Position numbers and translations under genes: made by a program. From JANQOH01 sp965201155 (GTDB taxonomy: Bacteria; Pseudomonadota; Alphaproteobacteria; UBA7887): a stretch of DNA of 64,000 bases. Shown here piece after piece: positions 17,812 to 26,356 of this stretch; the stretch's first letter is position 1, and each line of letters starts with the position of its first letter. Below the pieces are notes generated by a model, which was given only the letters and a program-made list of their open reading frames with translations, was not told the DNA's origin and made no database searches. Location: positions 682,001 to 746,000 of the forward strand of contig OZ241752.1 of the NCBI GenBank assembly GCA_965201155.1, given 5' to 3'.

Positions 17812-18816
17812 TCATGCCCTTTGCGTGCGTTCCTGATTTTGCCGCGCCTGTTCGTAGACCGCGGCGATCACCAGCGTGGTCGCGGCGGTCCATGGCGCAA
17901 TGACGATCAACTGCAGGGCTTCCCCGACCACGGGCGTCCGCACCGCCATTGCAATGCCCTCGGCGAAAAGTGACAGAATCAGAACGCCGAGGAAGCTCAC
18001 GAGGTAGACCAGGAAGACGCGCCCCCAGCCCAGCGTGGCAACCGCGCGCCAACTGGCGCGCATGGCGCCGAAAGGACCCAGCTTGCTGTCCATGAGAATG
18101 TAGAAACCGAGGGAGAACCCGACTGCGGCGAAGAGCCCGGGCACTATCAGGAGAAGCATTCCGCCCGCCACGGCTGCGCCGTAAAGCAGGGCGTAGGGCA
18201 CCAGCATGACGAGATTTCGCGGGTTCAATCCGGCGAACACCAGCCCGGCCGATGCGCCGTGGCCGCGCAGCAGTTGCAGGGTGAACAGGCAAAATCCGGC
18301 GCGCAGCACGACGCCGGCGATGAGGAGGACGAGCATCCACGGAGCCAGAACCGCCGTTGACGGTGTTGCGACAGATTCCGGATCGCCGGTCGGGAAGCGT
18401 GAAAATATGGCGTAGGTGGTCAGGTAGACGGCAGCGCCGTAGACGAGCGCACCGACCATGGCGCGGCCCGGGGTGCGGCGAAATGCGGCGAGTCCGTCCT
18501 GGACAGCTTGCGAGACGTCGAGCGGTGTCGGCGCTGCGGGCAGGGACAGCGTGATGGCGGGGGCAGCCGAGCGGGCGGTGAAGTGTCCGGAAAACTCGAA
18601 AAAGCTCGACGCCGGCGCCCAGTTGTCCAAGCCTTCGCACCAGATACTGGTATCAGGCGAAACGGACCCCCGATTGATCAGGTCGATAATATCGGCACGC
18701 GAGAACGGGCCGGAGGCCGGGACGGACCGGCCTCCGATATTCGCCGCGGTTGTGGCGCGTGCGAAGGGGCCGTGAGGTTCCCCATGCACGGCCACATGAT
18801 AAGCGTCGTTTGCCAC
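17812..18816 (-). CDS. GYF_2-domain membrane protein, shorter paralogue
   Basis: 334 residues. The N-terminal 70 residues form a GYF_2 (DUF4339) domain: HGPFARAT, SGPFSRADIIDLINRGSVSPDTSIWCEGLDNWAPAS has the G-PF...W pattern of a peptide-binding module. The rest contains about five or six hydrophobic helices (from about residue 118 to the C terminus), a polytopic membrane region. It is a likely paralogue of the gene just upstream (18841-20451), with a 24-base gap. Function unknown. GYF_2 domains often join stress or envelope-associated membrane proteins; here one domain probably binds a Pro-rich or W-containing partner. Confidence 0.75.
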   Translation of the reverse strand: MANDAYHVAVHGEPHGPFARATTAANIGGRSVPASGPFSRADIIDLINRGSVSPDTSIWCEGLDNWAPASSFFEFSGHFTARSAAPAITLSLPAAPTPLDVSQAVQDGLAAFRRTPGRAMVGALVYGAAVYLTTYAIFSRFPTGDPESVATPSTAVLAPWMLVLLIAGVVLRAGFCLFTLQLLRGHGASAGLVFAGLNPRNLVMLVPYALLYGAAVAGGMLLLIVPGLFAAVGFSLGFYILMDSKLGPFGAMRASWRAVATLGWGRVFLVYLVSFLGVLILSLFAEGIAMAVRTPVVGEALQLIVIAPWTAATTLVIAAVYEQARQNQERTQRA

Positions 18817-18840
18817 GCCGGCGCAGCAACCCGTGGCGGA

Positions 18841-20451
18841 TCAGGCTCCGGCGCGGTCGAGTGCCGGGCTGCCCTGGTCGTACATCGACGCGAGGACACC
18901 CGCCATCAACAGGAATGCCAGCCCGCTGGCGAACAGGAGCGCGGCGGACGGCGCCAGCCCGGAGAGCACTTCAGGCGTCCACACCGCGGGGTCGATGAGC
19001 CGCATCGGGTCGAGAGGCCCGCCGGGTTCCATCACTGTTTCGAGAGTGGCGTGCGTATCGGCCACGAAGCGGCATATGGCGAACTTGAACACGACGCCGG
19101 CGAGGATGACGACTGGCACAGAGGCGATGAAGCAGCGTACCCATCCCAACCGCATGACGACCCGGAAACTGCCGCCGGCGCCAATGGCGCCCTTTCGATC
19201 CATGATGACCATCTGGCCGAGAACGAGGGACACAGCCACGATGATGGCCGGAACGATGGACACGATCTGGTCAAGGGGCGCCTGTTTGAGGGCCGGAACC
19301 TCGATAAAGGTCAAGATGATGACCGCGGCGCCGGTGATGACCGCCAGGATGATGCCCACGACGATGGTGAACAGGATGAGCGAGATGAGCCGCGGGATAC
19401 CGGCGAGCATGAGGCCGGCGCCCGCGCGCCCCCGGCGCACTGCCGAAAGCATGGCCGCGCTGACCCCGCCCAGGGTGATGGAAAGCAACGCGACCGTGCC
19501 GGCAAGGCAGGCCCAGAACAGGGTCGGCAAGTTGGTCAATTCTTCGAAGTTCACCGGCACGCCGGCCATGAAGCGCTGGAAGTCGGCGAATTGTTCCTCT
19601 TCCAGCCATTCGGCCACCTGTTGTTCGAGCACCGAGAGTTCGGGTTCGGCCTCGGGGGCAACGGCTTCGGCATCTACCGGTTGGTCAACCGGACCTTCCG
19701 CAGCCGCGTCGGGGTCGGCCGGCAGGGCGTCGAGCTCATCTTCGACAGCGGGCGCAGCGAGTTCGTCGGCCGCGATTTCAGGTTCCGCGGGTGTATCTGC
19801 AGCGATTTCGGGTTCAACCGGGGCTTCTGTGGCGATTTCCGGTTCCGGCAGCACATCCGTGGTGATGGATGGTTCGGCGAGGGGCGGTTCTTCCGCTGCG
19901 CCGGGTATGGCCGGCTCGGCGGCTTCCGTATCAAGCGCGGGCGCCTCCCCAGGTGCGGTTTCTTCCTGTTCTGTCTGGAGCGGTGCGGGCTCGAGCGACC
20001 AAGCCGCGTAGATGAGGGGCGCGGCGGTGATGACGAGAAGAACGAAACAGACGATACCCAGTCCGACGATGCGAATCGGATTGCCCAACGCGGCGCGCAG
20101 CCCGGTTCCGAATGCTTGGCCAACCGACAATTTGCGACGGCGGCGTCGGACGGGTTCGGTCCCCGGGGTGACGGGGCGAGGGTCCGCCGTCAAGTTTGGG
20201 CCAAGGGTCGGGCCGCCAGGCGGACCGGGAGGCGTCGGAGTCGCGGGTGTCGGCGGAGTGGCCCCGGGCGATTGCGATGCCGTCAGGATGGCGGCAATAC
20301 GCGGCACCCTGTCGGCCGGCTCCCAGTTTGCCATGCCGGCCGTCCAGACGTTGGTGTCCTTACTGATCTGTCCTTCGCGCACCATCCGATCGATCGTGTC
20401 GATCTCGAACGGACCTTCTTGTTTGTCGTTCAAGTAAACGTAGTAGGTCAT
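18841..20451 (-). CDS. GYF_2-domain membrane protein with acidic Ala-Pro-Glu spacer
   Basis: 536 residues, ATG 20451 with GGAAGGA just upstream. Layout: a GYF_2 domain in the first 60 residues (QEGPFEIDTIDRMVREGQIS, VWTAGMANWEPADRVP); a Pro-rich linker (GATPPTPATPTPPGPPGG); one membrane span near 145-165; a low-complexity acidic spacer (about residues 165-290) built of repeated Glu-Ile-Ala/Pro-Glu units such as EPEIAADTPAEPEIAADE; then four or five membrane helices. The Pro-rich linker is a natural ligand type for GYF domains, which suggests self- or partner-binding with the adjacent GYF_2 protein. Function unknown. Confidence 0.75.
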   Translation of the reverse strand: MTYYVYLNDKQEGPFEIDTIDRMVREGQISKDTNVWTAGMANWEPADRVPRIAAILTASQSPGATPPTPATPTPPGPPGGPTLGPNLTADPRPVTPGTEPVRRRRRKLSVGQAFGTGLRAALGNPIRIVGLGIVCFVLLVITAAPLIYAAWSLEPAPLQTEQEETAPGEAPALDTEAAEPAIPGAAEEPPLAEPSITTDVLPEPEIATEAPVEPEIAADTPAEPEIAADELAAPAVEDELDALPADPDAAAEGPVDQPVDAEAVAPEAEPELSVLEQQVAEWLEEEQFADFQRFMAGVPVNFEELTNLPTLFWACLAGTVALLSITLGGVSAAMLSAVRRGRAGAGLMLAGIPRLISLILFTIVVGIILAVITGAAVIILTFIEVPALKQAPLDQIVSIVPAIIVAVSLVLGQMVIMDRKGAIGAGGSFRVVMRLGWVRCFIASVPVVILAGVVFKFAICRFVADTHATLETVMEPGGPLDPMRLIDPAVWTPEVLSGLAPSAALLFASGLAFLLMAGVLASMYDQGSPALDRAGA

Positions 20452-20472
20452 AGTCCTTCCTTCACCGGAATC

Positions 20473-21183
20473 TCATCGAACCCGGGTCAATTCACAGGCG
20501 GATGCCCAGACGCAACTTGCTGCAGAAAGGGACAATACCACAGCTGCTGCGCCCGCCAGCCGAACAATGCCCAGGCTGAAAGGTGCGAGCGGCGTCGGCA
20601 GAGTGTCCGCCAGAATGCCAACTGCTTGCGATTCAAGCAACAGCGACACGACAGGTCCGAGCGCCGCTATGGCAATGACAAGAAACGTCGCCGCCAGACG
20701 GCCGGGCCAGCCGAGACGCCCGTGCTGCCTCTCGGGGCCGTTCAGCGCCATGCCGTGGAACGGCAAGGGCAGTGCGAAGGTCAAGGCGACTGCCGCTGCG
20801 GCCAGAGCCAGCACCGCGGTCGCGAGAGGAAACAGCGCGGGCGAGAGCCAGACCGAAATCACCCCTACGGGCGCGCCGACGATGACCAGGGGACCCAGCC
20901 CGGTCAGCACACCGTTCCGGGGGTGCGTGAAGCCGGCGATGAGGTCACGCGGGCGGGCCTTGTTTTCGCCAACGATACGGCCGCAGAAACGCCACCAGCC
21001 GGCCAGCGCCAACCCCGCCAGCACGGTACCGGCGGCCAGCGTCACGCCGGCAGCCGGGCTGACGCTGATGACCGCCGCGTAAAGGAAGATGACCAGCAGC
21101 ATGGTGAAAGTAAGGCCGAAAGCGAGCCGGAACACGGCACCGGACCACGCCTTCAAACCGCCCGTGACCGCCAGCCAGATCAT
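20473..21183 (-). CDS. polytopic membrane protein of unknown function
   Basis: 236 residues with about six hydrophobic helices and short loops. A start at ATG 21183 gives MIWLAVTGGLKAWSGAVFRL. No motif is recognised. It lies 21 bases upstream of the larger GYF_2 gene on the same strand, so it probably heads that operon and its product may act with the GYF_2 proteins. It resembles a Yip1-like or DUF-type membrane protein in topology only. Confidence 0.65.
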   Translation of the reverse strand: MIWLAVTGGLKAWSGAVFRLAFGLTFTMLLVIFLYAAVISVSPAAGVTLAAGTVLAGLALAGWWRFCGRIVGENKARPRDLIAGFTHPRNGVLTGLGPLVIVGAPVGVISVWLSPALFPLATAVLALAAAAVALTFALPLPFHGMALNGPERQHGRLGWPGRLAATFLVIAIAALGPVVSLLLESQAVGILADTLPTPLAPFSLGIVRLAGAAAVVLSLSAASCVWASACELTRVR

Positions 21184-21550
21184 GCGGCATCCATAATGTG
21201 CGGGGCGCCGCCGGGCAAGTTCCGCCCTGACTGGAGGCGCGCTGCGGGCCGCCCTCCGGCGACGCTGGCATACAGGATGGAACGCATGGGGTGATTCCGA
21301 AAAAACCGCCGAATAAGTGGGATTAACCGGGATTCGCAGAGATTTGTGTCATTTCGTCCTGCAGGGTGCGCATACCGGACATATATTTCCGGCAGCAATA
21401 GAACAGTAGAAGAACTTCGCCGCACGTGCAAGCGTTTTCCGACGGTGTGCGCCGGAGTATAGCGGACGGGGCGTCGAGGCAGGGAATCCGAATACAATTG
21501 CGCAATAATGGATCCGCTGTCGACGGCTGTTCACGAGGAGGAAGGCGGGA
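21184..21550. other. divergent intergenic region
   Basis: No gene recognised. The stretch is AT-richer than its surroundings and must carry promoters for the minus-strand membrane gene and the plus-strand dehydrogenase. A weak inverted repeat, CCGGA at 21375-21379 and TCCGG at 21388-21392, may be an operator, but it is too short to be convincing. Confidence 0.35.
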
Positions 21551-22477
21551 ATGGCGCTCCTGTTTGCCAGCACGGTGGATGACCCGGTGGCGTGGGCTGC
21601 GGCGCTTGACGCTCACGAGCCGGGAATTGACATGCGGGTGTGGCCCGATGCCGCCCCTGTCGGCGATATTGACGCGGCCCTGGTGTGGCGGCCCGAGCGG
21701 GGGATGCTTGCGGGACTGCCGAATCTGAGGGTGGTTTTCTCGCTCGGCGCCGGTGTTGACCACATATTCGCCGATTCCCTGCTGCCGGACGTTCCGGTAG
21801 TGCGCCTGGTCGATCCGGCGCTGACCAGTCAGATGGTCGAGTATGTGGTGCTGGCGGTGCTGCACCGGCATCGCCGGATGGACGAATACCGCGCGTTTCA
21901 GGCGCAGTCCGAGTGGCGGCAATTGCCGGCGTGCGACACGGCGCGGCAGCGTGTCGGGGTGATGGGCGTCGGCGCGATCGGCATGGCGTGCGCGCAGGCG
22001 CTGCAGGCGCTGGGATTTGCGGTTGCGGGCTGGCGGCGCGGCGGCGATCACATGACTGACATGGAGTGTTTTCATGGCGCCGACGGCTTGGGCCCGTTTC
22101 TTGCCCGGTCGGATATTCTGGTATGCCTGCTGCCGCTCACCGATGAGACGACGGGCATTCTCGATGAGGAACTGTTTGAACGTCTGCCGCGCGGCGCCTA
22201 TGTGATAAATGCTGCGCGCGGCGGTCATCAGAATGAGAAAGCGCTGATCGCCGCGATTGATTCGGAGCATCTGTCCGGTGCGTGGCTTGATGTTTGCGAA
22301 ACAGAGCCCCTGCCCCGCGGGAGCCGGTTATGGGGGCACCCTGCGATTACGTTGACGCCGCACATCGCCGGCCAGGTTCTGGCGCGAACGGCGGCGGCAC
22401 AGGTTGCGGCGAACTTGCGGCGTGTACGGTCCGGCCTGCGGCCGCATAATGTCGTTGAGGCCGCACGCGGCTATTGA
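21551..22477 (+). CDS. D-2-hydroxyacid dehydrogenase, glyoxylate/hydroxypyruvate reductase A-like
   Basis: 308 residues, ATG 21551 preceded by GAGGAGGAAGGC. The GhrA subgroup is suggested by the short N-terminal domain (WRPERGMLAGLPNLRVVFSLGAGVDHIF), the NAD(P) motif VGVMGVGAIGMACAQAL, LLPLTDETTGIL, and the catalytic triad segments: Arg of NAARGGHQNEKAL, Glu of VCETEPLP and His of TPHIAG. It is predicted to reduce glyoxylate or hydroxypyruvate with NADPH. A GC-rich hairpin array follows directly after the stop. Confidence 0.88.
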   Translation: MALLFASTVDDPVAWAAALDAHEPGIDMRVWPDAAPVGDIDAALVWRPERGMLAGLPNLRVVFSLGAGVDHIFADSLLPDVPVVRLVDPALTSQMVEYVVLAVLHRHRRMDEYRAFQAQSEWRQLPACDTARQRVGVMGVGAIGMACAQALQALGFAVAGWRRGGDHMTDMECFHGADGLGPFLARSDILVCLLPLTDETTGILDEELFERLPRGAYVINAARGGHQNEKALIAAIDSEHLSGAWLDVCETEPLPRGSRLWGHPAITLTPHIAGQVLARTAAAQVAANLRRVRSGLRPHNVVEAARGY

Positions 22478-22478
22478 C

Positions 22479-22560
22479 GCGCGAGTAATTTGTGCCCGCG
22501 CGCGAAATACTGGCGCGCGCGAGTAATTTGTGCCCGCGCGCGAGTGTAGATGCGCGCGGG
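22479..22560. repeat. GC-rich tandem direct repeat with hairpins (two full copies, third half-copy)
   Basis: A 27-base unit (22479-22505 and 22517-22543) is repeated with a 38-base period. Each copy has CGCGCG-type ends around a GAGTAATTTGTGCC core, so each can fold on itself. A third, different hairpin follows: CCCGCGCGC (22533-22541) pairs perfectly with GCGCGCGGG (22552-22560) over a 10-base loop. It sits just after the dehydrogenase stop codon, with no T-tract. It may be a REP/BIME-like element, an attenuator or a transcript end. Confidence 0.7.
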
Positions 22561-22722
22561 TATCTGGACCGCGCCATAACCGCATATTATGGTGGCGCGG
22601 CGAACGCTGGCTGATGCCGCCGTGGTGGAAGAGTGGCGGACGAGAGCGTTTTCATCCACCCATTCTCTCGCTTTGCGGCAGCACCGCGCGGCAGGCGAGA
22701 CGCTGCTACGAGGAGGGAAATC

Positions 22723-23859
22723 ATGGCAGACGGCAATTCGGGTAGGTCAAGCGGGCCAATGATTGCGATCGGCATTGCCGGTCTGGTTGTCGGCGTTGTG
22801 ATCGGTGCCTTTGTCCTGGGCGGCGGCTCGGAGCCGGAAGGGGAGGCGCAAGCACCGGCGGAGGCAAGCGGCGAGGACGCCATCGGGCCGACGGTTCGCT
22901 GGAAAATGGCCAGCGCGTTTCCCGGCGAGCTGGTGCAGCTTGGCGACCAGGGCCAGTTGCTGGAAGAACGGGTTCGCGTCCTCTCCGGCGGCACTGTGGA
23001 GCTGAAGTTCTTCGAGCCCGGCGCGCTGGTTCCCCCGTTCGAGATTTTCGACGCAGTGTCGAACAATTCCATCGATGCCGGCTGGTCGGCAGCGGGGTAC
23101 TGGGCGGGCAAGATCCCGGCTGCGCAATTCTTCACAGCGGTCCCGTTCGGGCCTTCGGCCGGCGAGGCGCTGGCGTGGGTGTTCTATGGCGGCGGCCAGG
23201 AGCTGTTCGAGGAGCTCTACCGTCCGCACAATATTCATCCCATGCCGTGCAACCTCCTGTCACCCGAGGGTTCCGGCTGGTTCAGCAATCCCATTGAGTC
23301 GATTGATGACCTCAAGGGCCTGAAAATGCGCTTTTTCGGTCTTGGCGCGAAGGTGATCGAGAAACTGGGCGTTTCGACCCAGTTGCTGGCGGGCGGCGAT
23401 ATCTTCCCGGCGCTGGAACTGGGTACGATCGACGCAACCGAGTTTTCGATGCCGGCCATCGATCTCAATCTCGGCTTTCATCAGGTGGCAAAGCATTATT
23501 ATTTCCCCGGATGGCATCAGCCGATCAGCATGGGCGAGTTCATCATCAATCTCGACAATTGGAACAGCCTGAGCGACATGCAGCGTGAAGTCATACGGGC
23601 AGCGTGCAAGGAAAGCATGCTGCGCGGCTTTGCGCAGGGCGAAGCGATCCAGTTCGGGGCGATGGCAGAGCTGCAGAACCAGGGTGTGACATTCCATCGC
23701 TGGTCGCCTGAAATTCTGGGCGCGCTGGAGACAGCATGGACCGAGGTCGTGGAGCAGGAAGCGGCAAACGACGAAGATTTCGGGCGCGTATGGACCTCGC
23801 TGAAGACATTCCGCGAAGACTACAAGTTGTGGGGCGAGCACGGCTATCTCGACAGATAG
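22723..23859 (+). CDS. TRAP transporter substrate-binding protein, DctP/TakP type
   Basis: 378 residues from ATG 22723; AGGAGGG at 22711-22717 decides this start over an earlier in-frame ATG at 22633. A signal/anchor helix (residues 13-35) ends in GGGSEPEGEAQAPAEA, a Pro/Glu linker. The fold shows VRWKMASAFPGE, LSGGTVELKFFEPGALVPPFEIFDAV, the conserved Arg of LKGLKMRFFGLGAKVIEKLG, and LGTIDATEFSMPAIDLNLG. The TakP subgroup binds 2-oxoacids, but the ligand here is not proven. No DctQ or DctM permease gene is adjacent, so this is an orphan component. It may anchor in the membrane because no clear cleavage site follows the helix. Confidence 0.87.
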   Translation: MADGNSGRSSGPMIAIGIAGLVVGVVIGAFVLGGGSEPEGEAQAPAEASGEDAIGPTVRWKMASAFPGELVQLGDQGQLLEERVRVLSGGTVELKFFEPGALVPPFEIFDAVSNNSIDAGWSAAGYWAGKIPAAQFFTAVPFGPSAGEALAWVFYGGGQELFEELYRPHNIHPMPCNLLSPEGSGWFSNPIESIDDLKGLKMRFFGLGAKVIEKLGVSTQLLAGGDIFPALELGTIDATEFSMPAIDLNLGFHQVAKHYYFPGWHQPISMGEFIINLDNWNSLSDMQREVIRAACKESMLRGFAQGEAIQFGAMAELQNQGVTFHRWSPEILGALETAWTEVVEQEAANDEDFGRVWTSLKTFREDYKLWGEHGYLDR

Positions 23860-23877
23860 CCCCGGCTGCAGGTTACG

Positions 23878-23916
23878 GCTCACGCCGGGCGTCGCCGCGC
23901 CCGGCGTGAGCTTTTT
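23878..23916 (+). terminator. strong Rho-independent terminator
   Basis: A perfect 14-base stem, GCTCACGCCGGGCG at 23878-23891 pairing with 23898-23911, has a 6-base loop and is followed by five T. It lies 18 bases after the TRAP binding protein stop. It may also slow transcripts on the minus strand, because the stem is palindromic. Confidence 0.85.
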
Positions 23917-23968
23917 CGACGGCGGCGATGCAAGAACTCCGAGCGAAAGGCGCGTTTGGTGACGCGCA

Positions 23969-24877
23969 CTATTCAGCGGCGCGTGTCATGACATTGCAGG
24001 CGCCGAGCGCGTCGATCAAATCGTTCAGCACCGGCGTGAGCGCAGCGAGGCCGCCGGTCGGTGTCAGGCTGGTTTCATTCATATAGAGGGCGCGGTTCAC
24101 CTCGATTTGCAGCGCTTCCACACCGCTGTCCGGGCGTCCGTAAAATCGGGTGGTGAAACCGCCGGCATAGGGCGTATTGCGCGCGACGGTGAAGCCGTGG
24201 CGGCGCAAGGCAGCTTCAGCGCACGCAGTGAGCGCAGGGCTGCAGGACGCGCCATTGCAGTCGCCCAGCACGAAATCCACGCCGCGCCGGGGCTCGGCGC
24301 GCCATATGTGAGCGGGGCGCGCGACGGCCGCCGATGGCATGGAATGGCAATCGAGTAGGACGGCGTAACCGAACCTGGCGCGGGTATCGGCCAGCAGGTG
24401 CTTCAGGGCGCGGTGATAGGGCAGGTAGCATTGCGCGAGCCGCCGGCGCAGGTCGGCGCGATGCAGGAGCTGCGCGTAGATGGGTGCGCCGTCAGCGCTG
24501 ATGCGCGGGATCAGCCCGTGGCCGCCGCGGACGCGAGGGGAATTGCTGTTGATCCATGCGGGCAGGTGCTCCGCGAACATTCGGGGGTCGAGTTCGAACG
24601 GTTCGCGATTGGGGTCGATGTAGGCGCGCGGAAAGCGGGCGGCGAGGAGCGGCGCGCCGCGCGCCGGCGCGCCCGCGAACAGTTGGTCGACATAGGGGTC
24701 TTCGAGGCGCCGCAGGCGGTCCTTTGCGAGCGGCGTCATGGCGAGGAATTCGCGGTCGAAGCAGCGTCCGCTATGGGGAGACGCCAGCACCAGCGGCAGC
24801 GTCTGCACCTTCGGCAAAACCAGCGCAAAGGGCCGCGTATCGGACGAGGCGCCTCGGCAGCTGGTGAACGACGTCAT
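23969..24877 (-). CDS. N-formylglutamate amidohydrolase family protein
   Basis: 302 residues of the FGase family. Motifs: VLASPHSGRCF near the N terminus, EDPYVDQLFAGAPARGAPLL, ARFPRAYIDPNREPFELDP, YLPYHRAL, LLDCHSMPS and VARNTPYAGGFTTRFYG followed by ALQIEVNRALYM. The His and Asp residues in these segments form the metal site. The family cleaves formylglutamate to formate and glutamate in histidine degradation (HutG), but many members are uncharacterised. No other hut genes are near, so the histidine role is not supported by context. The stop (23969) faces the TRAP gene. Confidence 0.88.
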   Translation of the reverse strand: MTSFTSCRGASSDTRPFALVLPKVQTLPLVLASPHSGRCFDREFLAMTPLAKDRLRRLEDPYVDQLFAGAPARGAPLLAARFPRAYIDPNREPFELDPRMFAEHLPAWINSNSPRVRGGHGLIPRISADGAPIYAQLLHRADLRRRLAQCYLPYHRALKHLLADTRARFGYAVLLDCHSMPSAAVARPAHIWRAEPRRGVDFVLGDCNGASCSPALTACAEAALRRHGFTVARNTPYAGGFTTRFYGRPDSGVEALQIEVNRALYMNETSLTPTGGLAALTPVLNDLIDALGACNVMTRAAE

Positions 24878-24952
24878 CGGGCGGGGTACAGGCGGGACGT
24901 TCGCACCGTCGGTCCCCGCCTGATATTGCCAAGCTCCGGCGGGTTGTGTTGT

Positions 24953-25363
24953 CTATTCGATTTCGCCGGCTGCGCGCCGCCGCGCTTCTTCATCGCGTAT
25001 ATAGGCGAGTATTTTCATGATCTCATCGAAATCGAGCGACTGGCCGAATGCACCCATCTGAGTTCCGGGAATTCCGGAGGCGATGTTCTGGATGATATCT
25101 TCATTGCAGCCGCCGCGTTTGAACTTGCCCTGCACAAGGGAAGGCCCCTTGGCGCCGCGCCCGCCGCCGCCATGGCAGAAGGCGCAGCGGCTCCCGAAGC
25201 GCGCCTTGCCATAGGCGATCGCCTCGGCGTCACCGGCATATTCATCTTCGAGGTCATCGGCACACAACCCGTCGTCCGCCGCCTGCGCGTTGCCGGAAGC
25301 GGCGAGAATGGCGCCGAGGATTACCGCGAGGACTGCTATCAAGCGAGTGGACGGGAATATCAC
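24953..25363 (-). CDS. periplasmic cytochrome c (XoxG-like), partner of PQQ dehydrogenase
   Basis: 136 residues from GTG 25363 with AGGAG upstream. It has a signal peptide ending ASGNAQA, one CAFCH haem motif at residues 60-64, and the downstream Met of GTQMGAFG as likely sixth ligand. Extra Cys at about 34 and 90 could form a disulfide. By position after the binding-protein and PQQ dehydrogenase genes it is the likely electron acceptor of the quinoprotein, in the place of MxaG or XoxG. Confidence 0.85.
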   Translation of the reverse strand: MIFPSTRLIAVLAVILGAILAASGNAQAADDGLCADDLEDEYAGDAEAIAYGKARFGSRCAFCHGGGGRGAKGPSLVQGKFKRGGCNEDIIQNIASGIPGTQMGAFGQSLDFDEIMKILAYIRDEEARRRAAGEIE

Positions 25364-25455
25364 AAAATTTCTCCTGGGTTGCGGGGCGGGCGGTTCTGGT
25401 AGCGCACAGCCGCCCGCCTGTCCAGCACGCGACAGAGTCGGGCGCGCTGCCGCCG

Positions 25456-26283
25456 TCAGCGGACGATTTCGTCGAAGGGCTTCCTGTAGGGGATGCCGTA
25501 GGCGCCGATGATTTCCGCCATTTCACCGGACTCGATCATCTCGGCGAGGGCGGCGTTGATCATCTCCCTGGCTTCATCGGCATCGTCACGAACGGCGAAG
25601 CCGATATTCCAGCGCAGGTGAGTCGGGTCCTGGAAACCTTCGATGATGGTGAATTCGTGGTCGGGATATTCGCGTCGGGCCGCGGCCACGGAGGTAACGA
25701 AGATGATTGCGGCGTCGATCTCGCCTTCGACCATTCCGCGGGCGACGCGGCGGCTGCCAAGATAGAGGCCGCGGTTATAGCCGTTGTTGAACAGGTAGAG
25801 GTCCATGGGTGTCGCCATGGAGACACCGATCGTTGTGTCCTTCAGGTCTTCGAGGGATTGGGCGGAGGCGGCTTCGCCCTGGGCGACGAGGACATAGCCG
25901 GTGCCAAAATAGGGGGTGCTGAAGACGAGGCCTTTTTCGGCGAGTTCCTCGGTTTGCTCGTCGTCGATGGCGATGCCGGTGAAGGCGAGGCACTGTCCCT
26001 TGGAGATGGAGTTTCTCAAGGCACGGCCGAGGCCGCCGCGCGTACCGGTATCCACCCAGATCTGTTGGAGCTTGTATCCGCCCCGTTCGGCGATTCGGCG
26101 CACGATGTCAACGTCGAATCCGGGCTTGCGGATATTTTGAGAACTGTAGGGGTAAATGAACGGATCATGACACACGGAGAATATGCCGCGTTGCTTGAAG
26201 CGGTCTACCGCGTTGGCCGATGCGCCTGCGGCGACGGCGCAGGCGCCGATGATACAGATCAGCGCTGTCGCAAGAACTCTCAC
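25456..26283 (-). CDS. quinoprotein-dehydrogenase-associated solute-binding protein (MxaJ/XoxJ-like)
   Basis: 275 residues from GTG 26283; earlier in-frame starts run into the dehydrogenase gene. It has a signal peptide (LATALICIIGACAVAAGASA), then FKQRGIFSVCHDPFIYPYSS and PGFDVDIVRRIAERGGYKLQQIWV. This matches the periplasmic family-3 binding fold, but of the quinoprotein-linked subgroup known as MxaJ/XoxJ, which is thought to help metal or PQQ loading of the dehydrogenase. Stop-codon 25456 is about 90 bases from the cytochrome gene. It lies 73 bases after the dehydrogenase stop, so the three form one operon. Confidence 0.85.
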   Translation of the reverse strand: MRVLATALICIIGACAVAAGASANAVDRFKQRGIFSVCHDPFIYPYSSQNIRKPGFDVDIVRRIAERGGYKLQQIWVDTGTRGGLGRALRNSISKGQCLAFTGIAIDDEQTEELAEKGLVFSTPYFGTGYVLVAQGEAASAQSLEDLKDTTIGVSMATPMDLYLFNNGYNRGLYLGSRRVARGMVEGEIDAAIIFVTSVAAARREYPDHEFTIIEGFQDPTHLRWNIGFAVRDDADEAREMINAALAEMIESGEMAEIIGAYGIPYRKPFDEIVR

Positions 26284-26356
26284 TTTCCCGTTCCTTTTTC
26301 TGAAAAAAAGGGAAGGCGGCAGCGCCGCCTTCCCGTCATGGTCAGTGGTGAATGGT

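Noticed and set aside
18508..21294. A 928-codon plus-strand reading frame across the GYF_2 membrane genes
   Set aside because: It is antisense to three genes with domain structure, good ribosome sites and membrane helices. Its product is low-complexity Gly/Asp/Arg/His with no domain. Long antisense frames are expected in GC-rich DNA.
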